64,000 bases of DNA from Oscillospiraceae bacterium (GTDB lineage Bacteria > Bacillota > Clostridia > Oscillospirales > Ruminococcaceae): the NCBI GenBank assembly GCA_014799385.1, contig JAAVIC010000017.1, positions 1 to 64,000 of the forward strand, given 5' to 3'. Below are positions 8,189-18,055 of this stretch, one piece after another (the stretch's first letter is position 1; the number at the start of each line of letters is the position of its first letter). The position numbers and the translations under genes are program-made. The notes beneath the pieces were generated by a model. That model worked only from the letters and a program-made list of their open reading frames with translations, searched no databases and had not been told where the DNA came from.

Positions 8189-8665
8189 TCACGTAACGGA
8201 TTTCTTGTTCTCCGCAGGGCGAAGTTCCGAGATCTCCTCAAAGAACATCACAGCCCCCGCGATTTCCTCCTCGGTCGGGTGATTTTTGTTCTTGCCGCCA
8301 AAAATCTTGAACGGTCCGAATGTATCAAACCCCAGACAGCCGTATTTACCTAGCATCTGGCAATTCTTGGAATGAGCGGTCTGCTCAAGTTCCTCGGTGT
8401 ATTCGGGATTGTCCTTTCCGCAAGTGTAAAGCAAGAATACTTTACACTCGCGCGGCATCCAGTTTGCCGCAAACGACGCAATATTACGGTAGAACGCGCC
8501 ATACTCAATCCCCGACGCAAAGCCTATAAGCTCATACTCCGACAAATTCGCAGACTTCGTTTCTGCAACGTCAAACAAGTCAACATCATACTTTTCGGCA
8601 ATCGCCTGCACCAACTTGAGGGTGTTTTCGTGATGCTTCGATTCGTAAATAATAGCTGTCTTCAT
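8189..8665 (-). CDS. Flavodoxin family protein
   Basis: 158 residues. The N-terminus (MKTAIIYESKHHENTLKLV) has the flavodoxin phosphate-binding loop form, strand then S/T-rich loop. Residues ~50-60 (GFASGIEYGAFYRN) and ~85-110 (LLYTCGKDNPEY) fit flavin-contacting loops. It would bind FMN as a low-potential electron carrier or protoporphyrinogen-oxidase-like enzyme. Start ATG 8665 has an AAGGAGA site; an upstream in-frame ATG lacks one. Ten nt after the PAS gene, last in a minus-strand run. Confidence 0.82.
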   Translation of the reverse strand: MKTAIIYESKHHENTLKLVQAIAEKYDVDLFDVAETKSANLSEYELIGFASGIEYGAFYRNIASFAANWMPRECKVFLLYTCGKDNPEYTEELEQTAHSKNCQMLGKYGCLGFDTFGPFKIFGGKNKNHPTEEEIAGAVMFFEEISELRPAENKKSVT

Positions 8666-8675
8666 ATCTTTCTCC

Positions 8676-9044
8676 TTATGTGAAATTATACGGCTCGTTC
8701 GCCTCGGGATCACGATATTCGTGCTTTTCGTAATAACCGATCAAATCGCCGTTTTCATCGCGCAAGGCGACCATATACACATCTTTATTTTCTCGTTCGT
8801 TGTGCGTGGTGAACATAATGTTATGGGACTTGTCCGCCCCAAACCACTCCACAACGCGCCGAATCATCTCGCACGACTTTGGATTATGACAGTCAAGCAG
8901 GTTCTTTCCCACGATGTCGCCGTACTTTTTATATCGCTCCTTCGCGGAATTGTTCATATAAATAATCTCGTGCCGCAAATTACAGATAACAACCGCCGCA
9001 CGGTCTTGATCAATCACGCTCTTAAAATAGGCAGTAATTTCCAT
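8676..9044 (-). CDS. Stand-alone PAS domain protein
   Basis: 122 residues forming one PAS fold: AVVICNLRHEIIYMNNSAKERYKKYGDIVGKNLLDCHN is the typical PAS core with the Asn-containing 'MN' turn and the 'G-L-D/CH' segment, and RDENGDLIGYYEKH is the last strand. No output domain is attached. The cysteine/histidine-containing loop (DCHNPKSCEM) could bind a cofactor. Start ATG 9044 has GGAGGGGG. It lies in the same operon as flavodoxin, so a redox-sensing role is possible but inferred. Confidence 0.75.
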   Translation of the reverse strand: MEITAYFKSVIDQDRAAVVICNLRHEIIYMNNSAKERYKKYGDIVGKNLLDCHNPKSCEMIRRVVEWFGADKSHNIMFTTHNERENKDVYMVALRDENGDLIGYYEKHEYRDPEANEPYNFT

Positions 9045-9055
9045 TTCCCCCTCCT

Positions 9056-9391
9056 CTATATTCCCAGAATCCAGAACTCGTTGTTTTTGGAAAAGTTTTC
9101 CTCCGCCCACGGCCTAAGCTCGTCAAACAGCTCCTTGATTTCTCCGCCGCAGCCCTCGGAAATCTCGCAAATCCGCTCCCAATCGGGCTTTGTGACTCTA
9201 TTATCGCCCCAGTCATTATATGAATCAAACACCTTTGAGAACACGCGTTCGTATAATTCAAGCCCGACGCGTATATCATCATGAAGATACAGGCTCGAAT
9301 CGCTCCAGAATGTCTGTTCGTCCCATTCGCCCATAAAGAACTCATGATAAATCGTCCCGGAACGTTTGTCATTTTTAACAAAATATTTCAT
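9056..9391 (-). CDS. Hypothetical 111-residue protein
   Basis: Acidic, aromatic-rich soluble protein (MKYFVKNDKRSGTIYHEFFMGEWDEQTFW...). No family recognised. It begins 14 nt after the DUF1015 gene and ends 11 nt before the PAS gene, so it is probably translated in the same operon. Ribosome site is weak (GGTGAAG). Confidence 0.65.
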   Translation of the reverse strand: MKYFVKNDKRSGTIYHEFFMGEWDEQTFWSDSSLYLHDDIRVGLELYERVFSKVFDSYNDWGDNRVTKPDWERICEISEGCGGEIKELFDELRPWAEENFSKNNEFWILGI

Positions 9392-9404
9392 CAGGCTTCA
9401 CCGA

Positions 9405-10658
9405 TTACTGTTGATTTCGTATAACTCTTGCCTCGCAGTAGAACCGCTTATCATTCGCGTGTCCCATGGAGAACGTCTTGCGCGGAAGCGCGCCGTCCTT
9501 GATGACAGTCGGAAATAGCTCCGATTTCGTCATACTATCCAAAAGGAAGCCAACGGAATTGGGAGATTTGCACAAATTCTTTACAACATCTTCGCCGTGG
9601 ATATAGTCTATTTTTCCCGGATTTTCCGCGAGATACTTGTCCAGAAACGTCTGCAGCGACCCGACTGTGAGATTGGAAGTCGGCTTGGTTATCCCATATT
9701 CGCTGATCTCATCGGCAATTACCACGCGGAATCTCTGCTCACCACTATCGGACAATCCAAGCGCGTCAGTCATTTTGCACATAAGATTTTCAACATCAAC
9801 ATCGGTTATTACTCTGTGTATAGCCTCGAACTCCAGCGCGGGACTGTGCAGATTGACAACCTCTACAAGCGCATACCGAGCCAATTCGGCATCGGGAGAC
9901 CCCTCACGCTTCTTTCGCTCGTAGCACTCCTTCGCCGTCGCAAGCGAGTGGTTTCCATCACCCATTGCGTACAGCAGAACGTCCTCGTTTTCAAGCCCGT
10001 AACGAGCGTTGAAATCAGCTCTGTCAGCCAATCTATCCAATGCGGAAAGTACCGATTGAGCGTCCTCTCCGCTCACGATTTCGCCCTCCAGATGTCCGCC
10101 GTTCTGCATCAACTCAAAATTATATACTCTCTGTAATTTCTTCCCGAGTAACGGCTCAATCACAGTATTGCCCGGATCGTCAATCAAAATCATAATATGC
10201 GGAAGCTCCAAAGCTGCGTCCATACGTATTTTAACGCGCGGCGGAATCCGCGAGGCAACGGTTGCTTCGGTTGCCCGAACCTGCGATTTGCTCCCCTTGT
10301 TGTAGTCGTACATCTCAAGGTCGATTGCACCCACCAAACCCGCTCTGAGTCTGCCGTCATCTTGTGTTCGCTTAGTCAGAATAAAGCAGTCTTTGTGCAA
10401 ATTGAACAAATCGGTAGATAAGTACTCGTCCATCGTCCGATTAATTGCCTTAATTTTATTCTCACAATCGGGAGATTCGAGAAATATCTCGGGCAAAATC
10501 AGGTTAAGCGTTGAGGGCGAACTCCCGACAATCCGCGCCGTTTCCTCCCAATAATCAGGCTCGCCGGTGTATTGGTCGCACGCAACCACCGCCCACCTTG
10601 TCATTTCCGCATCGCTAAGCTGCGGCAGCAGTATATTCGCAGTTGAAAAAGCAGTCAT
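9405..10658 (-). CDS. DUF1015 family protein
   Basis: 417 residues. The start MTAFSTANILLPQ, the segment RWAVVACDQYTGEPDYWEET and the motif GDGNHSLATAK (around residue 215) are hallmarks of DUF1015. This family has a DG(N/H)H-type motif comparable to that of ParB-related serine kinases, so a phosphotransfer role has been suggested; that is not shown here. Good AGGAG site. Located between a PHP-domain gene and small genes in a minus-strand operon. Confidence 0.85.
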   Translation of the reverse strand: MTAFSTANILLPQLSDAEMTRWAVVACDQYTGEPDYWEETARIVGSSPSTLNLILPEIFLESPDCENKIKAINRTMDEYLSTDLFNLHKDCFILTKRTQDDGRLRAGLVGAIDLEMYDYNKGSKSQVRATEATVASRIPPRVKIRMDAALELPHIMILIDDPGNTVIEPLLGKKLQRVYNFELMQNGGHLEGEIVSGEDAQSVLSALDRLADRADFNARYGLENEDVLLYAMGDGNHSLATAKECYERKKREGSPDAELARYALVEVVNLHSPALEFEAIHRVITDVDVENLMCKMTDALGLSDSGEQRFRVVIADEISEYGITKPTSNLTVGSLQTFLDKYLAENPGKIDYIHGEDVVKNLCKSPNSVGFLLDSMTKSELFPTVIKDGALPRKTFSMGHANDKRFYCEARVIRNQQ

Positions 10659-10687
10659 AATTTCACTCCTATATATTTAATGAACGA

Positions 10688-11374
10688 TCAGGGTAATGTA
10701 CGCTCAAGCGGCACTACAAGGTCGTTTACAAGCTGTCGATAGTAGTCCGCAGGCGTCAGAATCGGCTCCGGAACCTCAATCCCGCCGCCGAAAAGCCTAT
10801 CGGCGCAGTGGGTATCCGACCCGCCCGTTGCGTGAATATTATTCATCTTCGCGAATACTTTCGCCAGATCATTGTAATTCGTATCCGGACTATGGCTTGC
10901 GTTCACCACCTCAATTCCGTCTACATCTTGTGGGTATAGCCGAATGTGGTGTATGTACGGGGCTTGCCGAAACGGGTGCGCTTGAACAACAAACCCGCCG
11001 TCCTCGCGAACCTTGCCGAAAAGCGCTTTTTCATCGGCTTCGGTGAGATAGAACTCGTGTTCCAGCAGCCATTTTTTGTCAATTCCATAGATAAGGAAAT
11101 CAGTCGCGCGGACGTTGTACTCAATCCCGAACAACACTGTCAGCCCAACCCGCGAACCCGCCTCCAGAGCGTGTTCATAGCCACGGCAGTACAATTCCAC
11201 CCTGTCCTCCCACGGAAGCTCGCGCGGGACGGTCGTGTTTCCGTTCAGCCAATGGTCGGTGATAAAAATTCCATCGTACCCCGCATCTTTATGCGCTTTG
11301 ACCATCTCCGCCGCAGACGAATACGCACAGGCGCTACCCTCGGAGGTATGCAGATGTGTTTCATACTTATACAT
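10688..11374 (-). CDS. PHP domain phosphoesterase
   Basis: 228 residues of the PHP metal-dependent phosphoesterase fold. Metal-ligand motifs: ETHLHTSEG at the N-terminus, ITDHW near residue 42, GIEYN near 88, QAHPFR near 135 and GGSDTH near 190. The family includes histidinol phosphatase and nucleotide phosphatases; substrate unknown. ATG 11374 follows AGGAG at a usable distance and is preferred over an upstream in-frame start that would run into the polA 3' end. Confidence 0.85.
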   Translation of the reverse strand: MYKYETHLHTSEGSACAYSSAAEMVKAHKDAGYDGIFITDHWLNGNTTVPRELPWEDRVELYCRGYEHALEAGSRVGLTVLFGIEYNVRATDFLIYGIDKKWLLEHEFYLTEADEKALFGKVREDGGFVVQAHPFRQAPYIHHIRLYPQDVDGIEVVNASHSPDTNYNDLAKVFAKMNNIHATGGSDTHCADRLFGGGIEVPEPILTPADYYRQLVNDLVVPLERTLP

Positions 11375-11439
11375 TTTGTAATGCTCTCCTATAAATCGAC
11401 AATTTGTATCCGCATAATATTCATCTTGCTGAATATTAC

Positions 11440-13950
11440 TTAATGCGAATCGTACCAAGTTTTACCAATTTTCGCGTCCACCAGGAGCGGAACGGCGAGT
11501 GAGACCGCGCTTTCCATCTCTTCCTTGAGAATCCGCAAAGCCGTGTCAGCAGACGCCTCGGGGCACTCAACAATCAACTCGTCGTGAACTTGGAGAATCA
11601 GCTTAGCCTCGGGGAGTTCGCTATTTAGCCTATTAAACACGTGAATCATCGCGATTTTAATGATGTCTGCCGCAGTGCCTTGAATCGGCGAGTTCATCGC
11701 AATCCGCTTTCCAAGCGCCTTCACGGTTTTATTGGTCGACAAAATCTCCGGGATAAAACGCCGCCTCCCAAATAATGTCAGCGAATAACCGTCCTTCTCC
11801 GAATCCGCGCAAACCCGCTCCATATAACGCTTTACACCCGAAAAATGCGCGAGATAATCATCAATGTATCTCTTTGCATCGCCGACCGATGTTCCGATGT
11901 CATTAGCGAGCGAAAACGCTCCGATCCCATACACAATGCCGAAATTCACGGCTTTTGCCTTGCGGCGGAGGTCGGGGTCATCGCTGTCGGCGGGCTGCCC
12001 GAACACGCTCGCGGCGGTTTCCGAGTGAATGTCGCGTCCCTCGCTGAACGTCCGAATCATCACCTCGTCCTCGGCAAGCGACGCCAACACACGCAGCTCG
12101 ATCTGGCTGTAATCCGCGTCAACAAGCACTTTTCCGGGGGACGCAACAAAAAACTTTCGGAAATTCCTGCCAATTTCTGTGCGAACAGGAATATTTTGTA
12201 TATTCGGCTCTGCGGAGCTGATTCGTCCCGTTCGTGTTTCGGTCTGCTTAAACGTTGTGTACATGCGTCCATCGTCCGAAACCGCATTCTGAAGCCCTTT
12301 GACGTAGGTATTGTACAGCTTAGTGAGCCGCCGATATTCCAAAATCGGACTAATGATCGGGTGTGTGTTAATCAGCCCCTCAAGAGTCTCCGCATCGGTC
12401 GAGAAGCCGGTTTTCGTCTTTTTTCCGGCGGGTAGTCCAAGCTCCTCAAACAGTACGGTTGAGAGCTGTTTTGGACTTGATATCTTAAATTCGTGTCCCG
12501 CTAATCTGTGAACCTCTTGTTCAATTTCACTAATTTTAGGGAGTATTTCTTCGCCAAATTTGTTCAATCCGTCAATGTCTAGCGCAATTCCATCATGCTC
12601 CATGGACGCAAGAACTTTTGCAAGCGGAATCTCGATTTCTTGCAAAACTTTTAACTCTCCGAGTTCGCAAATCCGCTTAAAAAGAGCTTTATTAAGCGAG
12701 ATAATTGATTTTATAGGCGCAAACGAATCGAAATCAATTTTATTTTCCGCGCAAACCCGCTCCAAATCGTAGTTCCCGGAATTTACGTTCAGCAAATATG
12801 CCGCCAAAGTTGCGTCAAACGTGACATTTTTCAAATCGAATCCTGCATTTATACACTCTGTATAAATAGCTTTCGCGTTGTCGGTATGCTTTGGTTCGTC
12901 ACTTTCGAGAACAGACTTCAGATCCTCATCAAGCGGCTCTGTGCCGCGGTATACGGCGATTTTGCCACCTTCAAGAATCACATTCAGCGCATCGTCATCG
13001 TATTTTGCGCTGTCGGGAGCGAATCTTGGCTTAACCGAGTCGTTTTCCGAGGATTTCTGCGGCGCGGAGATGCTCACGGATTTTGCCAAAACACCCTCTA
13101 AATTCAGTTTCTTAATTGCAGAGTTCATTCCTAAATCTTGCAAAATTCCAAGCACCTCGGACTTATCTCCGTCCGCGAAACAATAATCATCGAGATTCTC
13201 GGAAATCGGTGCTGTTAAACAAATCTCGCCGAGTGTACGTGACAGCTCCGCATCGGATTTTCCGCTTTCCAATTTCGTGCGAACAGATTTTGTAACCTCA
13301 ATTTCTGCAAGATGCTCATAGATAAATTGCACGGAATGGTACTTTTGTATCAAACTCAGCGCAGTTTTCTCGCCGATTCCCGTGACCCCGGGGATATTGT
13401 CAGACGTGTCACCCATCAGCGCCTTTACTTCAAGCATTTCACGCGGGTTCACACCATATTGTTCACGTATTTTATCGGGAGTGTACAAAATATCTTCTTT
13501 GTTGGTCGCAAGCCGCACCGTTACGTGATCGTTTACCAACTGAAAGCTGTCGCGGTCGCCTGTGGAAATCACGCAATCCGCGCCAATATCCGCTGCCGCA
13601 CGCGACAGTGTTCCAATGATGTCGTCCGCTTCATAGCCCTCTAACTCAACGACCGGTACCCCCAAAGCATTCAAAATCTGCTTAATGATGGGCATTTGCG
13701 CCGCCAGATCCTCCGGCATTGCGTGCCGTGTACCCTTATACTCGCTGTATAATTTGTGGCGGAAAGTCGGCGCTTTCAGGTCAAAAGCCGCTGCAATTCG
13801 GTCGGGCCGCTCCTCCTTTAACAGTTTGAAGTATATGTTCATAAATCCCGTTAAAGCGTTCGTGGGAAAGCCTTTGGAGCTAGTCAGCATACGAATCCCA
13901 TAAAACGCGCGATTCATAATGCTGTTTCCATCAATCAACAGAATTTTCAT
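11440..13950 (-). CDS. polA: DNA polymerase I
   Basis: 836 residues, the usual length. N-terminal 5'-3' exonuclease (LLIDGNSIMNRAFYG; ALMGDTSDNIPGV). The middle 3'-5' exonuclease-like region lacks the DxE active-site motif, so proofreading is probably absent, as in many Firmicutes. The polymerase domain shows motif A (DYSQIELRVLA), motif B (RRKAKAVNFGIVYGIG) and motif C (QVHDELIVE). It fills gaps in repair and removes RNA primers. ATG 13950 has GGAGGAAATT; an in-frame TTG four codons earlier overlaps that site and is rejected. Confidence 0.97.
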   Translation of the reverse strand: MKILLIDGNSIMNRAFYGIRMLTSSKGFPTNALTGFMNIYFKLLKEERPDRIAAAFDLKAPTFRHKLYSEYKGTRHAMPEDLAAQMPIIKQILNALGVPVVELEGYEADDIIGTLSRAAADIGADCVISTGDRDSFQLVNDHVTVRLATNKEDILYTPDKIREQYGVNPREMLEVKALMGDTSDNIPGVTGIGEKTALSLIQKYHSVQFIYEHLAEIEVTKSVRTKLESGKSDAELSRTLGEICLTAPISENLDDYCFADGDKSEVLGILQDLGMNSAIKKLNLEGVLAKSVSISAPQKSSENDSVKPRFAPDSAKYDDDALNVILEGGKIAVYRGTEPLDEDLKSVLESDEPKHTDNAKAIYTECINAGFDLKNVTFDATLAAYLLNVNSGNYDLERVCAENKIDFDSFAPIKSIISLNKALFKRICELGELKVLQEIEIPLAKVLASMEHDGIALDIDGLNKFGEEILPKISEIEQEVHRLAGHEFKISSPKQLSTVLFEELGLPAGKKTKTGFSTDAETLEGLINTHPIISPILEYRRLTKLYNTYVKGLQNAVSDDGRMYTTFKQTETRTGRISSAEPNIQNIPVRTEIGRNFRKFFVASPGKVLVDADYSQIELRVLASLAEDEVMIRTFSEGRDIHSETAASVFGQPADSDDPDLRRKAKAVNFGIVYGIGAFSLANDIGTSVGDAKRYIDDYLAHFSGVKRYMERVCADSEKDGYSLTLFGRRRFIPEILSTNKTVKALGKRIAMNSPIQGTAADIIKIAMIHVFNRLNSELPEAKLILQVHDELIVECPEASADTALRILKEEMESAVSLAVPLLVDAKIGKTWYDSH

Positions 13951-14004
13951 AATTTCCTCCAAACTTTGGTTAAAAAGCAGCGGGTTATTTGTAGAAAAAC
14001 CAAT

Positions 14005-14643
14005 TTATTGTGTAACTTCCGCTGCGTTTTCATTGTTTTCCTCGGATTTTTCGCACCCGCACAGCACCTCGCGCATCTGCTTGGCAAGCTCGCGCATCTC
14101 GCTGGTGAGCGGTGGAAGCGAGATTATCACCGGTTCTTCATCCGGCAAATCGTCCGTGAAATTTCTGAGTAACGTGTAGTCCTCGCGCCGCACCAGCAGC
14201 GGGTTCAGGCTCTCTAGGTACCCTCTGCACCATGCCGCGCACAACACCGCGAAATCCACGAGAGAGCATATCAACATCACCACTCCGTATGTAACAAACG
14301 CGGATTTTTGTTCAGCAAACGCGCTTGAAACGAACCACGTTATTGTGAGCAGCAAATCCACTCCGCAGGAAATCTCCTTAAGCGGCTTCATATCGCCAAC
14401 CGCAAGCAATGCCAATCCGCAGCCCAACACTCCGCACAGCACAGTTGCAACGACCGCCAGACCGCCCCCCAAGAGAATCGAAAGAACAATTCCAATTATT
14501 GACAATCCACAATGAGTATAGAACGATAACCGAATTATTCGCCGAATTATATTCACTTTAGTGCGGCGAGATGCAACAAAATCCTCGGCAATATTACCGT
14601 GAGTATAAAAATGTATCAATTTTTTCTTGATTTCGTACATCAT
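14005..14643 (-). CDS. Hypothetical multi-pass membrane protein
   Basis: 212 residues. About four hydrophobic segments lie between residues 35 and 145 (including LSIIGIVLSILLGGGLAVV and VVMLICSLVDFAVLCAAW). The ~65-residue C-terminal tail is acidic. N-terminus is basic and cytosolic. Not recognised. It sits between nadE and polA on the same strand with short gaps, so it is probably cotranscribed. Tandem ATG at 14643/14640; no strong ribosome site. Confidence 0.7.
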   Translation of the reverse strand: MMYEIKKKLIHFYTHGNIAEDFVASRRTKVNIIRRIIRLSFYTHCGLSIIGIVLSILLGGGLAVVATVLCGVLGCGLALLAVGDMKPLKEISCGVDLLLTITWFVSSAFAEQKSAFVTYGVVMLICSLVDFAVLCAAWCRGYLESLNPLLVRREDYTLLRNFTDDLPDEEPVIISLPPLTSEMRELAKQMREVLCGCEKSEENNENAAEVTQ

Positions 14644-14663
14644 TTCTTACGGAAGCTCCCAAA

Positions 14664-16586
14664 TCATTCAATATTTTCCAGTTCGTCCAACCATAACTTT
14701 GCAATTGCGTCACTCGGCATACGCCAATCTCCGCGCGGTGAGAGCGACACCGACCCCACCTTAACACCATCGGGCAAGCAGCTCCGCTTGAACTGTTGCG
14801 CGAAAAAGCGCTTGTAGAACGACCGCAGCCAACGCAAAATTTCCGATCGATCATAGCCCTCAAATGCGCTTTCCGCAAGCCTTAGCACCTTTTTCGGCGG
14901 AAATCCCCAACGAATCGCGTAGTACAGGAAAAAATCGTGCAGCTCATACGGACCGACCAAATCCTCGGTGATCTGTGATATTTCGCCGTTTTTCGCAGGC
15001 AGCAGCTCGGGACTTACGGGCGTATCGAGAATATCCCGTAAAACCTTTGACAGAGCGGGTTCAGTGGCATTTTCCGCGTAGTAATCCACAATATGCCGCA
15101 CAAGCGTCTTGGGAACAGAGTTGTTCACACCATACATACTCATATGATCTCCGTTGTAGGTCGCCCAACCGAGAGTCAACTCCGACAAGTCGCCCGTGCC
15201 GATAACCAAGCCGTTTTCTTCGTTCGCAACGTCCATCAGCACCTGTGTTCGCTCACGTGCCTGGCAATTCTCATATGTTACATTCAGATTTCCCTCATCG
15301 TGTGAAATATCTTTGAAATGCTGCCGCACGCTGTTCGAAATGTCGATTACGCGCAATGTTGTACCTAGAATGGAGCACAACTGCTCTGCGTTGGATTTTG
15401 TGCGCCGCGTTGTTCCGAAGCACGGCATCGTAATCGTGATAATGTCGCTCATAGAGCGGTTTTGCAGCTTCATCGCCTCCACGCACACCAACAGCGCAAG
15501 ACACGAATCCAAACCGCCCGAAATGCCGATAACAACGGACTTACAGTGCGTGTGCTCAATGCGCTTTGCAAGTCCGTGCGCCTGCATCGCGAGAATATCA
15601 TGGCAGCGTTTGGATTTTTCACCCGAAGAACTCGGCACGAACGGCATCGGCTCGATTTTACGGGTCAATTCGTTCTTTTTAAGGTTGAACGTGAACGGTC
15701 CGCAAGCGCAGTCATTGGGAACATTTCGGAACGATGTGTTCCGCCGACGCTCGTGACAGAGCCGTTTCACGTCGATTTCGCTTATCGTCAGCCCCTTGGT
15801 GAACAGCCCCGAATCCGCCAACAGCGTGCCGTTCTCGGCAATCAGGCGATGACCGCCGAACACGAGGTCCTGCGTGGATTCGCCCTCGCCCGCGCTCGCG
15901 TAAATGTACCCGCACATCAACCGCGCGGACTGCCCTCGAACGAGCTCGCGGCGGTAATCGTCCTTGCCGATTATCTCATTTGATGCGGAGAGATTCGCGA
16001 TTATCGTTGCACCGCGCTTTGCCAAGCCGATTGACACCGGCTCGGACGCCCACAGATCCTCGCATATCTCAACGCCGAATTTCAGCTCGGGCAGGTTCTC
16101 ACACTCGAAAATCAGCCGATTCCCGAAATAGTGATACTCGTCCCCGATTCGTATCGAGCCATGAATCTCATCATCTCCGGGAGCTTCGGTGAACTGACGC
16201 ATCTCGTAAAATTCATTATAATTGGGAAGATAAGTCTTTGGAGCGACTCCTAAAATTTTGCTGTTTTGAAATACAACAGCGCAATTATACAGTTTGTTAT
16301 TGTAAGAGTCTGCCAACGGACAGCCGACCGCAATCAGCATATCGCTCCCCTCGGATTCCTTTACGATACGCATCAGAGCGTTTTCCGCGCCGTTTAACAG
16401 CGTCTGCTGGTAAAAAAGGTCATGACAGGTGTAGCCCGTAACGCACAGCTCCGGGAACACGAGAATGTTCACGCCTTTATCACGCGCCTCGCTCATCAGA
16501 GCGATTATCGAATCCGCATTGAATCCGCAGTCCGCGACCCGAATCTTCGGTGTTGCCGCCGCGACTTTAATAAATCCATCAATCAT
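14664..16586 (-). CDS. nadE: Glutamine-dependent NAD+ synthetase
   Basis: 640 residues, the two-domain form. The N-terminal nitrilase-type glutaminase shows the triad segments: Glu in LVFPELCVTGY, Lys in PKTYLPNYNEFYE and Cys in GVEICEDLW. The C-terminal synthetase has the ATP PP-loop SGGLDS, plus GTGDLSELTLGWATYNGDH. It makes NAD+ from nicotinic acid adenine dinucleotide using glutamine as ammonia source. First gene of a long minus-strand run behind a promoter at 16639-16667. Confidence 0.97.
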   Translation of the reverse strand: MIDGFIKVAAATPKIRVADCGFNADSIIALMSEARDKGVNILVFPELCVTGYTCHDLFYQQTLLNGAENALMRIVKESEGSDMLIAVGCPLADSYNNKLYNCAVVFQNSKILGVAPKTYLPNYNEFYEMRQFTEAPGDDEIHGSIRIGDEYHYFGNRLIFECENLPELKFGVEICEDLWASEPVSIGLAKRGATIIANLSASNEIIGKDDYRRELVRGQSARLMCGYIYASAGEGESTQDLVFGGHRLIAENGTLLADSGLFTKGLTISEIDVKRLCHERRRNTSFRNVPNDCACGPFTFNLKKNELTRKIEPMPFVPSSSGEKSKRCHDILAMQAHGLAKRIEHTHCKSVVIGISGGLDSCLALLVCVEAMKLQNRSMSDIITITMPCFGTTRRTKSNAEQLCSILGTTLRVIDISNSVRQHFKDISHDEGNLNVTYENCQARERTQVLMDVANEENGLVIGTGDLSELTLGWATYNGDHMSMYGVNNSVPKTLVRHIVDYYAENATEPALSKVLRDILDTPVSPELLPAKNGEISQITEDLVGPYELHDFFLYYAIRWGFPPKKVLRLAESAFEGYDRSEILRWLRSFYKRFFAQQFKRSCLPDGVKVGSVSLSPRGDWRMPSDAIAKLWLDELENIE

Positions 16587-16638
16587 CAGAATCTCCCGTC
16601 ATTATGCAGTTTCCCGCAATTTACACATTCTATTTATT

Positions 16639-16667
16639 ATTATACACCATTTTACGAAAAATTTCAA
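16639..16667 (-). promoter_or_regulatory. Promoter of nadE operon
   Basis: On the minus strand: TTGAAA, 17-bp spacer, TATAAT, about 55 nt upstream of the nadE start. Confidence 0.75.
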
Positions 16668-16764
16668 GTAGGAAATAAAAAAAGCGCGGACTTTATGAAA
16701 AAATGCGCTCCTTTTCGCCATTTGGCATAAAGAGCGCAATTTATACATTGAGTAATATTACTCC

Positions 16765-17763
16765 TTAATTTTCGGAATCGTCCATACCCTTGATTTCCAT
16801 TGACAAATCATTGATAGAATCAACAATCTTCTCAATATCGGTATGCAGACCGCGAATCTGGATGCTGATGTCACCCATGGACTTTTTGATTCCGTTGAGG
16901 GTGTGCTCGATTTCGCCCGTCTGCTTGGAATTCTTGTTAGCGAGGGTACGAACCTCTTGCGCGATTACGTTGAACCCAACGCCCGCCGCGCCCGCGCGCT
17001 TTGCCTCGATGGAAGCATTAAATCCGATAAGCGTAAGCTGCGTAGAGGAATTTTCGATGGTCTTAACAATGCTGTCGGTGCTGTCAACCGCCTTCACAGA
17101 GCTTTCCACTGCAGATTTAATGTGCTCACAGCCCGTTTCAACGTGCTTTACGTAGTCAACAACACGATTGATCTTACGAGCAATGCCGCTCTCTGCGGAA
17201 TTTCCCGACATACTCTCGCGCGCCTCCTCGCCGCTCTTGGCGATCCGAACACGATGGAAGCCCGCCTCCACCATGGGAGTGATCATACTGAACAGCAGCT
17301 CGGAAGCGGAGAAAATGCGGGTTTCGGAGATCACAGGCATCTTGCTGATCATTGCCGACAACTCGGAATATTCAAACCCGTTAGCTGACGCAAATTTGCG
17401 TATTTGCTGTTCGGAGGGGTGCTCGCAGATTATCTGTCCGCCGATGAAAGTTCCAAAGTACTTTCCGTTGTAAATGATCGGAACGATGAATTCCATAATG
17501 CCGAGGTAGGACTCAAATACAACCGGTCTTTCGGACTGCTTTGCCTCTTCAACATACTTTGCGGCAAGGCGGTTGTGGTCATCGCGCAGCTTTCTGATAA
17601 GTTCCGCGCCGATTGCGGTCATATTGCTCCACCGAGTGATCTCGCCGGAAGCGTCCATTACAACAGCCGCCATACCCGTTGCATCGGAAAACGAATCCTG
17701 CAGCGACTGCAGCTCGCTTTTGCCGACTAAATCCGTAAGGGAAAAAATTTCAAGCTCTTCCAT
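16765..17763 (-). CDS. Soluble PocR-type/methyl-accepting chemoreceptor-like protein
   Basis: 332 residues without membrane segments. Residues ~10-170 match a PocR ligand-binding domain (LQDSFSDATGMAAVVMDASGEITRWSN at its start; GTFIGGQIICEHPS). Residues ~215-320 are a shortened chemoreceptor signalling hairpin with the tip-like sequence GFNASIEAKRAGAAGVGFNVIAQEVRTLANKN. It would sense a small cytosolic ligand and signal to CheA/CheW, although no che genes are nearby. Start ATG 17763 has AAAGGCG. Its own promoter lies at 17804-17832. Confidence 0.85.
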   Translation of the reverse strand: MEELEIFSLTDLVGKSELQSLQDSFSDATGMAAVVMDASGEITRWSNMTAIGAELIRKLRDDHNRLAAKYVEEAKQSERPVVFESYLGIMEFIVPIIYNGKYFGTFIGGQIICEHPSEQQIRKFASANGFEYSELSAMISKMPVISETRIFSASELLFSMITPMVEAGFHRVRIAKSGEEARESMSGNSAESGIARKINRVVDYVKHVETGCEHIKSAVESSVKAVDSTDSIVKTIENSSTQLTLIGFNASIEAKRAGAAGVGFNVIAQEVRTLANKNSKQTGEIEHTLNGIKKSMGDISIQIRGLHTDIEKIVDSINDLSMEIKGMDDSEN

Positions 17764-17803
17764 ATGTATCGCCTTTCTGAACACAAAAATGATTTATAAT
17801 CCT

Positions 17804-17832
17804 ATTATACAACATTTTTTAGGATTATTCAA
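17804..17832 (-). promoter_or_regulatory. Promoter of chemoreceptor-like gene
   Basis: Minus strand TTGAAT, 17-bp spacer, TATAAT. Confidence 0.7.
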
Positions 17833-17924
17833 GAGGATTTTTGGATTTTGCTCAAATTTTTTTCGGACATTACAACTTGTGTCACGATATTTTGGAATTT
17901 TGCACAAAAAAATTGAAAATGGTA

Positions 17925-17953
17925 TTGCAAAATCGTGGAAAATATTGTATAAT
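17925..17953 (+). promoter_or_regulatory. Promoter of 18080 operon
   Basis: TTGCAA (17925-17930), 17 bp, TATAAT (17948-17953). The leader of ~120 nt contains a conserved module (18010-18055). Confidence 0.7.
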
Positions 17954-18009
17954 AACAATGGAGTATTGTATGAGGGAACTTGTTGTAAGGTACGAAAACC
18001 TATCGTAAC

Positions 18010-18055
18010 GCAGATTTAGCTCGTTATAACAAAAACAAGTTACCGGTGATTTGCT
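18010..18055 (+). repeat. Conserved leader module without palindrome
   Basis: The pattern GC(A/G)GATTTAGC..GTTATAA..AAAACAAGT...GGTGATT is shared with 20967-21009. In the other copies a ~113-bp palindrome follows; here GGTGA runs straight into TTTGCTATCTAAATAAGGAG, which resembles the sequence just after the palindrome elsewhere. It therefore looks like a version lacking the palindrome. Confidence 0.6.
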